A stretch of DNA of 64,000 bases from Baylisascaris procyonis (Eukaryota; Nematoda; Chromadorea; Rhabditida; Ascarididae). The translations under genes were made by a program, and so were the position numbers. How positions within the stretch are numbered: the first letter of the stretch is position 1; every line of letters starts with the position of its first letter. The stretch is from the NCBI GenBank assembly GCA_037389465.1, contig JAZARR010000130.1, forward strand, positions 186,001 through 250,000. The letters run 5' to 3'. Positions 37,010-49,900 of the stretch are shown here, one piece after another. The notes below the pieces were generated by a model. The model had not been told where the DNA came from, did not search any database, and worked only from the letters and a program-made list of their open reading frames with translations.

Positions 37010-40000
37010 TATTTGCATATGAATGCACTGCATACTGAGTGTTTTTCATTGATAATTTTTACAGTTGTGTATCTTTCATCCAGCCATTTTTTTATGTATG
37101 ACAGATGATGGTGCGATGACGTCATGTGTTGTGGGCGGGGAAGAAAATCGTATCTTTCAATGGTTTCGTGTGCGCCATTGAAGTGATCGTTTATGAGTGC
37201 CGATATTGATTACTTTTATTTTTTAGCATTTTTAGTGTTTATTATATTTTTTGAACCTTACTGAATCGGCTAATATAGAGTGTTTTCAATTATAATGTTT
37301 TTTGAAGATGCAAAATCACGAATTGAAACTTCTGATGCTGTGATAATAATTGCTGTGAAATATTGAAATGTTTAAGAACCCAATTTTAAAGTGATCGCAT
37401 TTTTTCATGTGAGCGGAGTGTTTATTCACAGTATGATGCAGTAATGCTCCAAATGATTTCGCAGTTTCTTCCAAGTATTCATTTTTCGAATATTCCCAAA
37501 TAAACATAACTAAACTCAACTTTGATCTTAAAAAAAAAAATAACGAGGCGAATTCTATTCTATTCTACTATTTAAAAAATGTTCTGCTAATACTCTTAAA
37601 AACAATTCTATTAAAAAACAATGTTCAACAAATCTGTGATGTTATATGCGAAAATTTTTATGTCGCTAAATTGATGAGATAAGAAATTGTTTATTTCTTA
37701 TTGCGAAGTGGAGTAGTATTTGCATATTTTCACTTTGCTTTATGGATGTTTTTCCATTGAATATTATTTATACCGTATCCGATAGCTAAAACGACTGGCG
37801 AATGGATCCGATTAGTAGAATTGTTGAAATTTTATTGGGATTTCACGGAAATTTTTCCACTGAGTGATGAAATTTTAATTTTTTATTTCATCTATTTCTT
37901 CATCTGTTACATATTTCATGTGCATTTTCACACATTCATTTTTTTATTTCTTTCTTTTTCATAAACAAAAAATTTTCATCCCGTTAGCTCTGTTTTGAGT
38001 TGTTCAGGCTAAAGCTTGCTTCCACTTCCAACATTTGAGCATGTAATGTACTATGTAGAGAGAATGACAACAATTATAATGCACATGCGCTGTAGTAAAA
38101 TAAAAACATAAGGCAAGGGGAAGGAAACTGAATAAATAAGGATTACCTGTGATGAATAATACAGGTGTTGCATCTTTTATAAGCTCGAAGCTGGCAATGT
38201 TACGTATTGTCACCGATCGTATTGCTACTACAGCAACGATGCCACCAATTTGTAGAATTAGTAGTTTTTTTTTTAATTTGATAGTATTTTATTGATGTGT
38301 TTAATATGTGCCTATGTATGTCATTATGCAACATTTGTTTCATGCATCCCTTTTTCTCGTTTGAGTATCGATCGTTGTTTGGACATTGCTGCATTATTTG
38401 GATTGAAGTCGTTTCTGAACAATTGCACACCACATTGAAATTACCAACAATTCAATTCTTTGAGAGAGGGTTCATTTTATTTTTTTACTGTATCTCTGTG
38501 ATGAGGACAACACCAATGCTTCAGACTAATGTGTTTTTATACGCTTATATGATTGCTGCGACTTCCTCCCCTCTTTTCCTCTCTCTTTTTCAAATCGCTA
38601 ACAAAGGCACTAAATTATAAATCTTCCATTAATAGGTTGGTGATGATAGGTTTGCACACAGACTCACCAAGCTATGTCTATCAGCAAAGCGAGGCCAGAG
38701 TGGAAGATAGCAAGAGATGAATTAGAAGAGCATCGTCAACAGGCATCTCCCAAACGGGTCGTGATATCTTCTTGCCAAAACAACAGAACTGATCAGTAGC
38801 ACACGGCAGAGTGTGCATCCGATGTTGACAATTGAGGTGTTGATTTGAGTGAAAGAAGCTAATATAAAATATACTCGCAGTCGAGAGGTCACTCAACAGG
38901 GCAGTCAACGAACAACAAAAATCAGCAGCAATTAAGCAGGATGCTGAATAAGAAGTTCTGTACAAGTGTTGAATTATTGTACAAGTGCTATGTGATACGC
39001 ATTTAATGTTTTATTGCTCTTTGAGGAATATAACAGCTATGATGTTTTAAAACATATTACTGATGCGCCGTCGAGTGCTAACGGATGAATCGTTTAACAG
39101 GCCGTTACATAAAGTCATCATGATTAACTCACCGATCGGCGCATTTGCCGTGACGGCTTTTTTGTTGGAAGAGGTTTCGTTCGTTTTATCACATATATTG
39201 TAGACGGCGCAGTAACGTACTTTTTATCTATGCTTCAGGTGCGATTTCAATGCTTCATTGTTTGTTACTTACAATGTTGAAGTTTTTGCAATTCTCACCT
39301 TAGTTGGATTGATTACAGTTGGACTCAGTTGTTGGTCAGTAACATTGAATTCGGGATTTACTGGAGTGCAACTTACTGGTTTTCATCACTGCTGGTCAGT
39401 CTCGTCAATCTTCAAATTCACTTGGCGTGTGGACAATGGTCAGATTGCAGGAAGCTGACCAACAATTTTTCCGGCAGAGAAAGTGGTTTGTTATAAGACA
39501 AGTTGGCCAAATAACGAGGCTCAGTGAGGCGAGAGGAGCAACATGCATTAGCTTTCCACAGTTGCTGACTCTTGGAGTCCGCATTGGGCCAGCTGTTGCC
39601 ACAATTCGACCATCATCTGAGTGTGTCTGCACGCAAAAACACAACTGTGCTCGTTCTTCGACTGGAGTGCAGTTGTGTATGGGTATGTTGTATAGGTTGA
39701 CGTACTCCACTAGTGGCCGGACTTGTTGATGAAATGATACGAGCTTAATTGTTGTGCCAGTTACCTGCCTATCTCCCATGCCCCCTTTCCCACTATCCTG
39801 ATGAGCTATTAAAATCGATCGATCAGTCCTCTTTAGGGCTCTCTATAACGGAACGGCTTACTTTAAACTTTATATAATCCAGCAGCCTTACCAATGAAGC
39901 AGCGGCCTTCTTTAGGATCATTGGGTTATTAGAAAGGTGCAAGTGCTTAGGCTTTGATTCTTTGAAGTTGGCCTTAAAGATTGCCTTGGGTGGTGATTGA

Positions 40001-40930
40001 CTTCTCTCCTCTTGATGGATCGATGTGTGCAGCATTCACTCACGTTAAGATGCTTATAGTTGGAAAAGGATCTTAACGAGAATATTGGCTGCCACTAATC
40101 CTTCTAAAGTCTTTATGAGTTTATATGTTTTATAGTGAAGTTGATTGAGAATTTGTGGTGCTTCTGAATGCTCTCTGTAACATGTTAACGATGTTGCGCA
40201 TTAGTGCATTGATGGTTTGTGCTTAATGAATGTTCTATAAATTGTGAGATTATTGTTTTGCATAGAGGCTTATTGGCCAGTAAAAAGAAAAAGATCGATT
40301 TGAGGGGAATTTAGGAATTCGATTTCAATAATACATTTAGAAGGACTCTTTTCAGGTGGATACAATATTCAGCGTGCCGAATATGCTCTAGTGGTGAATA
40401 AGGCACGCGCACATTCAGCCTAAAATATTGCTCGCACCAACACTGGCCCTCTTGGCTTTGATGTGGCTCTTGCACAACGCTCCTCATCGTTCTTCACTCT
40501 TTTCGACACTCATCAGGCCTGAGTTGGCCCTCACTTAAATCACTCAAAGGTGCCTTCCCCTTCTGAATGCCCCGTCAAGAAAAGGTGCGTTTCTAATTGC
40601 TTATGGTTTTCGAGTTCTTTTTGATTGGTTGGGGAGGATGAGTTGAGATGGTAATCACCAGCCATTCGGAATTTTAGATTTGTTGAGAAATATCGAGTAT
40701 AGTTAGAGGAAGGAAAAAGAAAGCCTGGCAGAGGTAGAGGAAGGCAAATAATATTGTGGAGTGATCGCACCTCCTCTTTCCCCATCCTCCCCTCGCAGCC
40801 ATCCGTGTATTTGAATCTGACGTTTGGGTACTATGTTCTCCAGGCGGCTAATTGTTGTTGCATTTGTGCGGATGAAACATTTTTTATGTGAAGGGATTTA
40901 AGATTCTATTTGCATCCTTCTATCCTTATT
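37010..40930. other. Intergenic between BEL/Pao element and SLC25A42
   Basis: AT-rich, no recognised gene. Several exon-like segments have plausible splice borders but no family match: about 38160-38260, 38671-38795 (+), 39137-39190 (+), 39471-39680 (both strands open, + strand donor GTATGT), 39887-40035 (- strand), and 40357-40424 (+, good acceptor CTCTTTTCAG, ends in a stop). They could be parts of small unrecognised genes or chance. Confidence 0.35.
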
Positions 40931-40943
40931 TCTCTCCTATAGG
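40931..40943 (+). promoter_or_regulatory. Possible trans-splice acceptor of SLC25A42
   Basis: The pyrimidine tract TTATTTCTCTCCTATAG ends at 40942, 30 bases before ATG 40973. It fits a spliced-leader acceptor; an upstream untranslated exon is the alternative. Confidence 0.35.
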
Positions 40944-40972
40944 AACACCACTGCTGCACCTTGTCTGTGGCT

Positions 40973-43900
40973 ATGCATGTGTCTGTCTGCATGTCTGACA
41001 GCTTCAGCAAGGAAACCTACGAACCTGCAGTTGCGAAATTTAGTGAGTTTAATTCACGCCACAGAGCTGTAAGCATTTAAATTTTTCTTATGTACTTCAT
41101 TCGCAATTGAAATCTTCAGAAGAGCTCTAAGGATTTAAAAATGCAAGAAATTTGCATACACTTTACTCTGTTCGATTCTTCATCTTACAGCTAAAAACCA
41201 TTTGTCACGAAGAAACAAATTTGCGAAACATACTGATTTAACGGATAAAATGTTGAAGCAGATATCGTGCCAATCGCTTTGACATTTGTCTTTGTTTGTT
41301 TATTTTCTAAAATTTACGAAATGTAAAAAAACTTGAAGATCGCATTGTTAATGTATTTCAGCAACCCCAATCGGCGAGAGCGGTATTTGCGGCATTGGCT
41401 GCAGGTGCGGTTGCGGGTGCAATAGCGAAGACCACTATTGCGCCTCTTGATCGGACCAAGATCAACTTTCAAAGTTGGTATTTGTTTTGGCGAAGTTTGA
41501 GGAGTATTAATGGAATGACCAGAGAGGGTGGTGGAAACAAAAGTTCACTTCCATAATATCACCTCTTTCTTCTATGATTCGAGTGACGCGAGAAAAGAGA
41601 CAAGACAGTTGAGGGTGGGGGAGGGGGGAGGTAGTTTTACTGGAGATTGACAGTTGTAACAAAACATAGTTTGGATGTTCTTAAATGAAATTAATGCCAC
41701 CTTAATGATGTCAAGCTTATTGGGGTTTATTCATTCCTTCTCTTCATTAAAACAATGTCCGAATTAAGCGGCGGAAATTTAGGGGCATATGAATTTTCTC
41801 GATAAGTGAGGCAAACAATGAGGAGAGGAAGGGAATTTCTACTTTGAAGTCATAAGCTGACTGTGTAACAGTTGTCCCCTTATTCGTGTTCATTGTTAGT
41901 TGTTTAATGGGTTCATACAGTTGAGCTTATTCTGAGGACTTGAAAGTGCTATCACCTCCCCAATATGTTCTCGAAATGTTCTTCATCCTTCCCGCTGCCC
42001 CTAAAGCAAAACATCCTGACTGTATCCGTGATTCGAGAAGCGCATTTCCATTGAAGCATCTAACTTAATGATTTGTTCTCAATGCTGTTTAATGAATTAA
42101 ATTCGGCTAATATTCTATCATATACAACGATTTTCTAATATAATTTTCATTCAAAACGAATTAATTTATTGATTAAACGCATACTGCATTGCACTTCACA
42201 CCCGTTGATCCGAAGTTTGCAGCCTTTATCACTAAACGTCGTCATATTATTGAGAAGGCAAGTTGTCATCATAACCAGCTGCACATTCTTTCGGATATTG
42301 TTGTGGTGAACGACCGCGCTACGACTTAATTTGCATATATCAGCCTCAGTGATATCTGTTCTTTTCTGCTCTATTATATTGCGCCTTTTCTCTGGTTGTC
42401 TGCATGCTTCAAACCCGTTCGCTGTTATATGCGTTGACTCTGATATACTGGTGGTTTTTCGTGTTCCTCAGTTCAGTCAACTGGTTCAGTTACCCGGTGC
42501 GGTTTGGTGCACCGTTTCAGTCATTCGACAATAAATCTTCAACTGCTCTCCTCGTCCGCACGGCAGCAACACAACAGTGGCGATCAGGATTCGAACAGCA
42601 GGGATCGACAGCAGTATTCGAGCAGCAAGGATCGACAGCAGTATTTGAACAACAGGATCAACGGCAATGAACAGTGACCAACGATCGTCAGCAACGATCG
42701 ACAGCGAAGCTCTTCGAGCAATACTCAACGCTCAAGAGGAACGCCAGCAACGAACGCTCGCAGTCATCCTGGAGTTGGCGGATCGGCAGCAGCAGGCGCT
42801 ACTGGAGCGAGTGGAGCAGATGCTGACCGCTATCCGACCCACTGCTCCCCCTGCATCGACTGCTGAGTTTATCACAAACTCGCTGTCGACACGACTGCCG
42901 GAGTTCGCTTACGATCCAGACAATGGCGGCACGTTCGACTTGTGGTTCAACAGATACGAAGACATCATTTCAAAAGACGGAGCGGCACTTGATGACGCCG
43001 CGCGGGCCCGTCTCATTGTTTCGAAGCTCGACGCCATTACGTATGCCCGCTTCACCAACCACATTCTGCCAAGGAGAGCCTCCGAAGTCTCCTTCGAAGA
43101 CACCGTCAAGACACTGAAAGAACTGTTCGGGCACAACACATCAGTTTTTTCCCGTCGCTACATCTACCTCAGAACTCAGCGCAACGACAAATCTCTCAAC
43201 GACTATACGGGTATTGTTAATCGACGTCACGAGATGGCCGAATTCAACGCCATCACGCCGGAACAGATGAAGTGTCTAGTGTGGATCTGCGGCCTCCACA
43301 CTCCAGAAGACGCTGACATTCGTGCTCGCGCTCTACGCAAAATGGAGGACAACCCACAAGCGACGCTCAAAGAACTCACTACCGAGATCCAGCACTTTTT
43401 GAACATCAGACAAGATGCCAGGCTCCTGGACAGTCCTTCACCATCGCTCCAACCAGAAATCAATGCCGTCAGCACCAAGAAGAAGCGCACACAGAACCCG
43501 CCCTCACCCTGTTTCCGTTGTGGCAGTCTACACTGGGCCAAAGACTGCAACTTCCTCAACAAAGCGTGCCATGACTGCAAACTTATCGGTCATAAGAAAG
43601 GCTTCTGCAAGAACTTCACCAAGAAGAAGAGGCAGAATTCGAAGAAGAAGCGAAGAAAGGCGAACAACGTCACAGTTATTGCCTCCACTATGGCAGACAT
43701 CGCGCCAATCAACCGCATTTACCGGCAAGTCCAGATCAACGGCGTTACAGTTAAAATGCGCCTCGACACTGGAGCCGACGTCACTTTACTCAGCGTCAAA
43801 GACTGGATCGCGATCAATCGTCCGAAATTGCGTCCACCATTTGTCAAACTGAAGTCCGCCAACAACAAAAATATCAAGGTTCGAGGATATTTTGAGTGCG

Positions 43901-46900
43901 ACTTCGAAATCGATGGATACAAAGGAAGGGGAAACAGCCACGTCGCGGATACCCAGTCACTTCTTGGCGTCGACTGGATAGCCCAAAATGAACCCCTCTT
44001 CCGAAGCCTCACAGAAGGTGTCATCTGCAACGTGTCGGCCACGACACTAAACCATCTCCGCTCTACGCTCATTGCAAGCCTACAGAAGCAATTCTCTACA
44101 GTATTCAAGCCAGGACTGGGACGCTGCACCAAGTCTAAGGCGCACCTTACATTGAAGCCGGACGCAAGGTCCATTTTCCGAAAAAGCCGGCTTGTCCCGT
44201 ACGCCACTCAACCTCGCATCTCGCAGGAGATTGACCGTCTGCTGGCTGCAGATGTGCTGTCCTCCGTCGATCACTCTGATTGGGCAGCACCTATCGTCGT
44301 CGTTGAAAAGAAGAATGGATCAATCCGACTCTGCGCAGACTTCTCTACCGGACTGAACGACGCTCTCCAGCAGCACCAGCACCCATTACCAACTCCTGAC
44401 GATATCTTCACCAAGTTGAATGGAGGTCGTTTCTTCCCTCTGATCGACCTCTCCGAAGCATACCTTCAGCTAGAAATGGATGAAGAATCTCGGGCGCTGC
44501 TAACGATCAACACTCACCGAGGACTTTACCGATACAACCGTCTACCTTTTGGGGTAAAGCCTGCTCCCGGCATCTTCCAACAACAAATGGATGCCCTCGT
44601 CGCTGGACTCGATGGTGCTGCCGCATATCTCGACGATATTATTGTCACTGGCAGAACCATCAGTGCACACAACAGACGTCTCGAAGCTGTTCTTCAGAGA
44701 ATTCACAACTATGGATTCCGTGTTCGCCTGGAGAAGTGTGCCTTCCTGAAGACGGAGATAAACTACCTCGGCTTCGTGGTGAATGCCGAAGGACGACGAC
44801 CCGACCCAGCGAAGATCGAGGCAATCCACAAGATGCTACCTCCGAAGGACGTCAGCCAGCTTCGCGCTTTTCTCGGTCTCGTTAATTTCTACGGAACATT
44901 TGTCAAGGACCTGCACAAGCTACGCCTTCCACTAGACGCCCTTGCTAAGAAGGACGTAGCCTACAAATGGACCCCACAGTGCCAATCTTCCTTCGATCAC
45001 ATCAAGGCAACGCTGACATCAGATTTGCTTCTGACACACTTCAATCCTAACCTGCCAATGGTCGTCGCAGCAGACGCCTCCAACTATGGGATTGGAGCAG
45101 TCCTGTCACATCGGTTTCCGAACGGATCGGAAAAGGTTGTATACCATGCCAGTCGCACTCTGACTCCAGCTCAAAGGAACTACAGCCAAATAGAAAAAGA
45201 GGCGTTCGCACTTATATTCGCCGTGCAAAAGTTCCACCGATTTCTCCATGGGCGTCACTTCACGCTGAAGACGGATCACAAACCACTCTTATCCATCTTC
45301 TGAAGCAAGAAAGGAATACCCGTTTATAGTGCTAATCGTCTCCAACGATGGGCCACGATGTTACTCAATTACGACTTCAACATCGAATACGTCAACACAA
45401 GAGATTTCGGGCAAGCGGACGCGCTATTTCGCTTGATCGCGTCGCAGCGATCGGAGCCAGAGGATTATGTGATAGCTACCGTCGATGCAGAGGTCACTGC
45501 TGAGTTTCTGGACAACTGCAGCAACCTACCTGTCTCTTCTGAAACCATCCGGATCGCAACAAACGCAGATCGTCTTCTCCAACAAGTGGTCGAGCACATC
45601 CGATCCGGCCGTTGGCCCAAGGTTATAGTGATTCTCCACTTTGGCACTAATACAACCGTCGAGATACACTGACGACAACAAACGATTGCCTACTGACCAC
45701 CAATCGGATCGTAATTCCGAAGTCACTGCAACGTCGGGTATTGTCTTCGCTTCACAAAACTCATCTAGGACAAACAAGGATGAAGATGCTGGCTCGCAGC
45801 TACGTTTATTGGCCTTCACTCGACGCAGACATCGAGCAACTTGTCCAGAGCTGCGACAGATGCGCAGCCGCTGCAAAGAACCCAGTAAAAGCCGAACTCA
45901 ACTCCTGGCCAAAATCGACAACTCCATGGGATCGAGTACATGCCGATTTCGCAGGACCCATCAATGGAAACTTTTATCTCGTTATCGTAGATGCGTACTC
46001 TAAATGGCCCGAAATCATCCAGATGAATTCAGTTTCTACGTCTGCAACCATCAGCGCACTCAAGAAGATCTTCGCTCAGTTCGGGAACCCGCAGGCCCTT
46101 GTTACGGACAACGGCACACAGTTCACGTCGACAGCATTCACTCATTTCTGCCGTACTCGGGGAATTACGCATCTACGCTCCCCTCCGTTCCACCCGCAAA
46201 GCAATGGTCAGGCAGAACGCTTTGTGGATACGTTCAAGCGTCCACTCATCAAGTTGAAAGGGGAGGAACCGACGGTCGATGCACTACAGACCTTTCTGAT
46301 GGCATACCGGTCGACGCCTTGTCCGTCTGGACCGGATCACTTATCGACCGCAGAAAACTTCTTGGGACGCCAAATGCGTACCATTCTCCATCTGATGATG
46401 CCGCAGACCGATATTGTCAAAGGACTACGCGATATTAAAATGGAAGAGCAGTTCAATCGTCACCACGGTGCTCATCGCCGCCATTTCAAGGTCGGTGATG
46501 CCGTTTACGCCAAGGATTATCGAGGACGGAAAAGTACCTGGATGCCTGGCACCGTCGCACGCAAATTTGGCAACGCGACCTATTCTGTGCGTTGCGGAAA
46601 CTTTCTTTGGACACGTCACATCAACCAGCTACGACCGCGCACAAAGACGCCGACTCTCGGTCAATTACTGGACGTATTCGACCTGCCGCTATTCAACTCT
46701 GACACCGGCGTCGCAAATCCAGTACCAGGGTCTCCTACGCCGTTGGTGTGCCTCCGTCGCTCAACGCATGTTCGCCGCGCTCCCACTCGTCTTCATATGG
46801 ATCCCACAAAGACGACGTACCGTTCGCAACTCGAAAGGGGAGGTGTTATGGTGAACGACCGCGCTACGACTTAATTTGCATATATCAGCCTCGGTGATAT

Positions 46901-49900
46901 CTGTTCTTCTCTGCTCTATTATATTGCGCCTTTTCTCTGGTTGTTTGCATGCTTCAAACCCGTTCGCTGTTATATGCGTTGACTCTGATATACTGGTGGT
47001 TTTTCGTGTTCCTCAGTTTAGTCAACTGGTTCAGTTACCCGGTGCGGTTTGGTGCACCGTTTCAGTCAGTCGACAATAAATCTTCAACTGCTCGCCTCGT
47101 CCGCACGGCAGCAACACAACAGATATATTAATATTGGGGAATTTTCAGCGGGAAAGTTTTCCAGGTTTCCTTCAATCCATTAAAGTTCAACTTTTAGATA
47201 AGCGGATTGATTTAATATTTGGTGGAAAATGCGCCAAAATGATCTGATGTGATGTGAATTTCTACAACTCTATTCAACAAATCGGTCAAAATCATAGGGT
47301 TATTGAAAAATTGAATTTTACACTGATGCGCTCATACTTTAATCCCATCAACTACCCTTGTAAACCTTTCAAAAAGGATCCGCGCTTTCAAGCAGATCGG
47401 CTGTGAAGGGCAACTTGACCAGTGCAAAAGGCCTTAAAATAGATGTAAATCAGTTTCCACAGTTTTTGTTTCAAGGAGGCACAAGTTGAAACACATTAGA
47501 TGCGGCATCGCCGTAATATTCCCTGCAAGTGCAAATTAGAAATGAACAATTATGAGAGTTTGCATCTGAAAACTCTATTAAAAGACCTCATGGGATTCAT
47601 CCACTCATAATACAAAGGACCGTGGTTATCGTTGGGGAGGTACCCTTCATTACAGTTTTGAAGGTTATAACTGCATCTTGACCATATGTGCATGATCGAT
47701 TTTCCCATTTTTTGCGCTGTGTTTCATGTATATTTCAATGTAAATCGTTGGCTAATAAACTCAAAGGTTGGACGTAAACCCACTGAAAACAGTTATAAAG
47801 CGGGTTCCACGTTCTCTTGTAAATTAATTCGTTTCGCTTAATATGTGATGAAAATTAATGTTGACGGCTTCGGTTCGTGTCCGTTCTTGCTGTTGAATTG
47901 AGAAGAAAGCAATTTCATCGTGGCCATTCATTCCTGCTAAGTTTGCTGATTAGTGATTTGTGGTTCTCGCACAAGAAATGAAGCAAAATGAGGTGATTTA
48001 TGCAAAAACTTTTGTGGGTTGTTTTACCATTTACACGTTTCATAGTCACAAAAAGCTGCTATATACCATGAGCACGTCTTTAAGAATATTCAGGGACTTC
48101 CTCGATTAGATATGGCAAAGGGGAATGAGAAGGGGGAGGAGAGAATTGGTGGTTTCCCTTATCAGTGGTATAGCCATTATTTGTTTTGCGCGGAGAAAGC
48201 GATTCATCCATCACCTGAAGTGCCTCAAGTCGTAGATTTTTGGGATTTTAAGAGATACGAAAACTATCTCAGAAGGCATCCGCGGATATTTTCGACACGG
48301 CTTGTCCCTCGATATTCTTGGCGAGGGATCCTTGAAAATTGTGTGGTTGAATTGTAATGGATTGATATATGAATTTTGCATACAGAAGCAGATTGCATAA
48401 CATATTGTCTTTGTTGTAGTTTCCACGAGACAAGGATATTCGTTTAAGGCGGCGGTGAAGTTCATTCGTCTAACCTATCAAACGACCGGGTTCATTTCAC
48501 TATGGAGAGGCAATTCGGCGACAATGGCTCGTGTTGTGCCCTACGCTTCCATACAATTCGCTTCTCATGAAGAATATAAACGTATTATGCGTGTCGATAA
48601 AGAAGGGTGCGAGCTTTCATTAACTCTTTATTTATTACCTCTTTGTTTTTATTGCTTTCTTTAGATTTGCATTAGCAGAGAGCATTAGTGGGGCGTTCTG
48701 TACATGCATTTGTCTGTCTGTGTGCTAGCAACTAATAAAGGTGTTCCTTGAGCGCGTTGAGTTTACGCTCAACCTCGGGAGGGATATGTATCGGTCTATT
48801 ACCGTTTTGCAAATGAAATTAGAATATGCGGCGCTTTCTGTGGAATTCTGTGAAATATGTTTTCAGATATAGTTGGAACCTTTGCTTTTTCTGGCATTTT
48901 TGCATTGATTACGAGATGAACCAAAAATATATGTTGGTTTTATAGGTGATGCCGGATCATGTCCCAGTGTGCTTTGGAAGTGGTTCTTCTGTGCAGGGTG
49001 TCTTTACAGATTGCACAGTCAAATGATGCAGTAAGGTCTAATCAACATTTAATTAATCTTTAAACAAATGCAGAAGGATGACTTTCAGAGAGCGTACCCC
49101 GGGAAAGAGGTATATAGCGGGTTCTCTAGCGGCCGTAACGGCCACAATTTGCACGTATCCTTTGGATACGGCGAAAGCACGTCTTGCGACGTCAACGAAG
49201 GAAGAATTTAGTGGTCTTCGAGATGTGTTCGTGAAGAATTACCGCAAAAGCGGAACTAGGTCGGTCTTTCAATTGTTATATTCGTCCCCTCTAAAAACGT
49301 CCGCTTACTATAATCTTGTGATCGTGGACCCCAATCTCCCTTCCCGTTCGACGGGGCAAAGCACTTCAAGGTAGCACCTCTTACTTGCTTTTGGTCCTCC
49401 TATTCCAGTCGCCACCTCTGCAGTTACCTGCCTTCCCGACTAGTAGCCCCTTTGCTTTATGAGAAGACTCGAAAGTTTTCGTCTTTGGGTATAGAGAACT
49501 TAGAAAAATTATACGTGGCTCCTCAATCATGTCATTCCAAGGAAATTCCTCAAACTTACATAGCCTGGGGTGATAAATGAGGTTTCGCGGTATTTGTTTC
49601 TTTTATATCCCCGCCCACAATGCACCGCATCCAAAAATTCAATGCTGCTCTGAAGGGTATCAAGAATTGTTTGTTAGGGAGTCTGAGCGTTTACCTGAAT
49701 ATCACCGAATATCTCCGTCGTGTTGCTACGAGACGTTCTTTAGTGTTAATTCATACTTTTTGCTTCCCGTTGGACCTCTTTCTAATCAGTGTTATAGACG
49801 ATTATCTGCTTATGTGTCCTTTCTTATCAGCTGCTTCATGAAATCTGATAAGAAATCCGATTCAATAAGCCGAATTTACTTCGATCGACGTATCATGTTC

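Larger units (their letters stand above)
42294..47126 (+). mobile_element. Ty3/Gypsy LTR retrotransposon in an intron of the carrier gene
   Basis: The element is 42299-47121 (4,823 bp), flanked by the 5-bp duplication GATAT (42294-42298, 47122-47126). The LTRs are both 278 bp and differ at about seven positions (roughly 2.5%). It has a primer-binding site, a fused gag-pol with all expected domains (CCHC, protease, RT, RNase H, DDE integrase), and a purine tract abutting the 3' LTR. One in-frame stop and one frameshift break the polyprotein. It sits wholly inside intron 2 of the SLC25A42-like gene in the same transcriptional direction. Confidence 0.96.

Noticed and set aside
48112..48357. 81-codon frame upstream of carrier exon 3
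   Set aside because: It lies in intron 2 and does not continue the carrier sequence.
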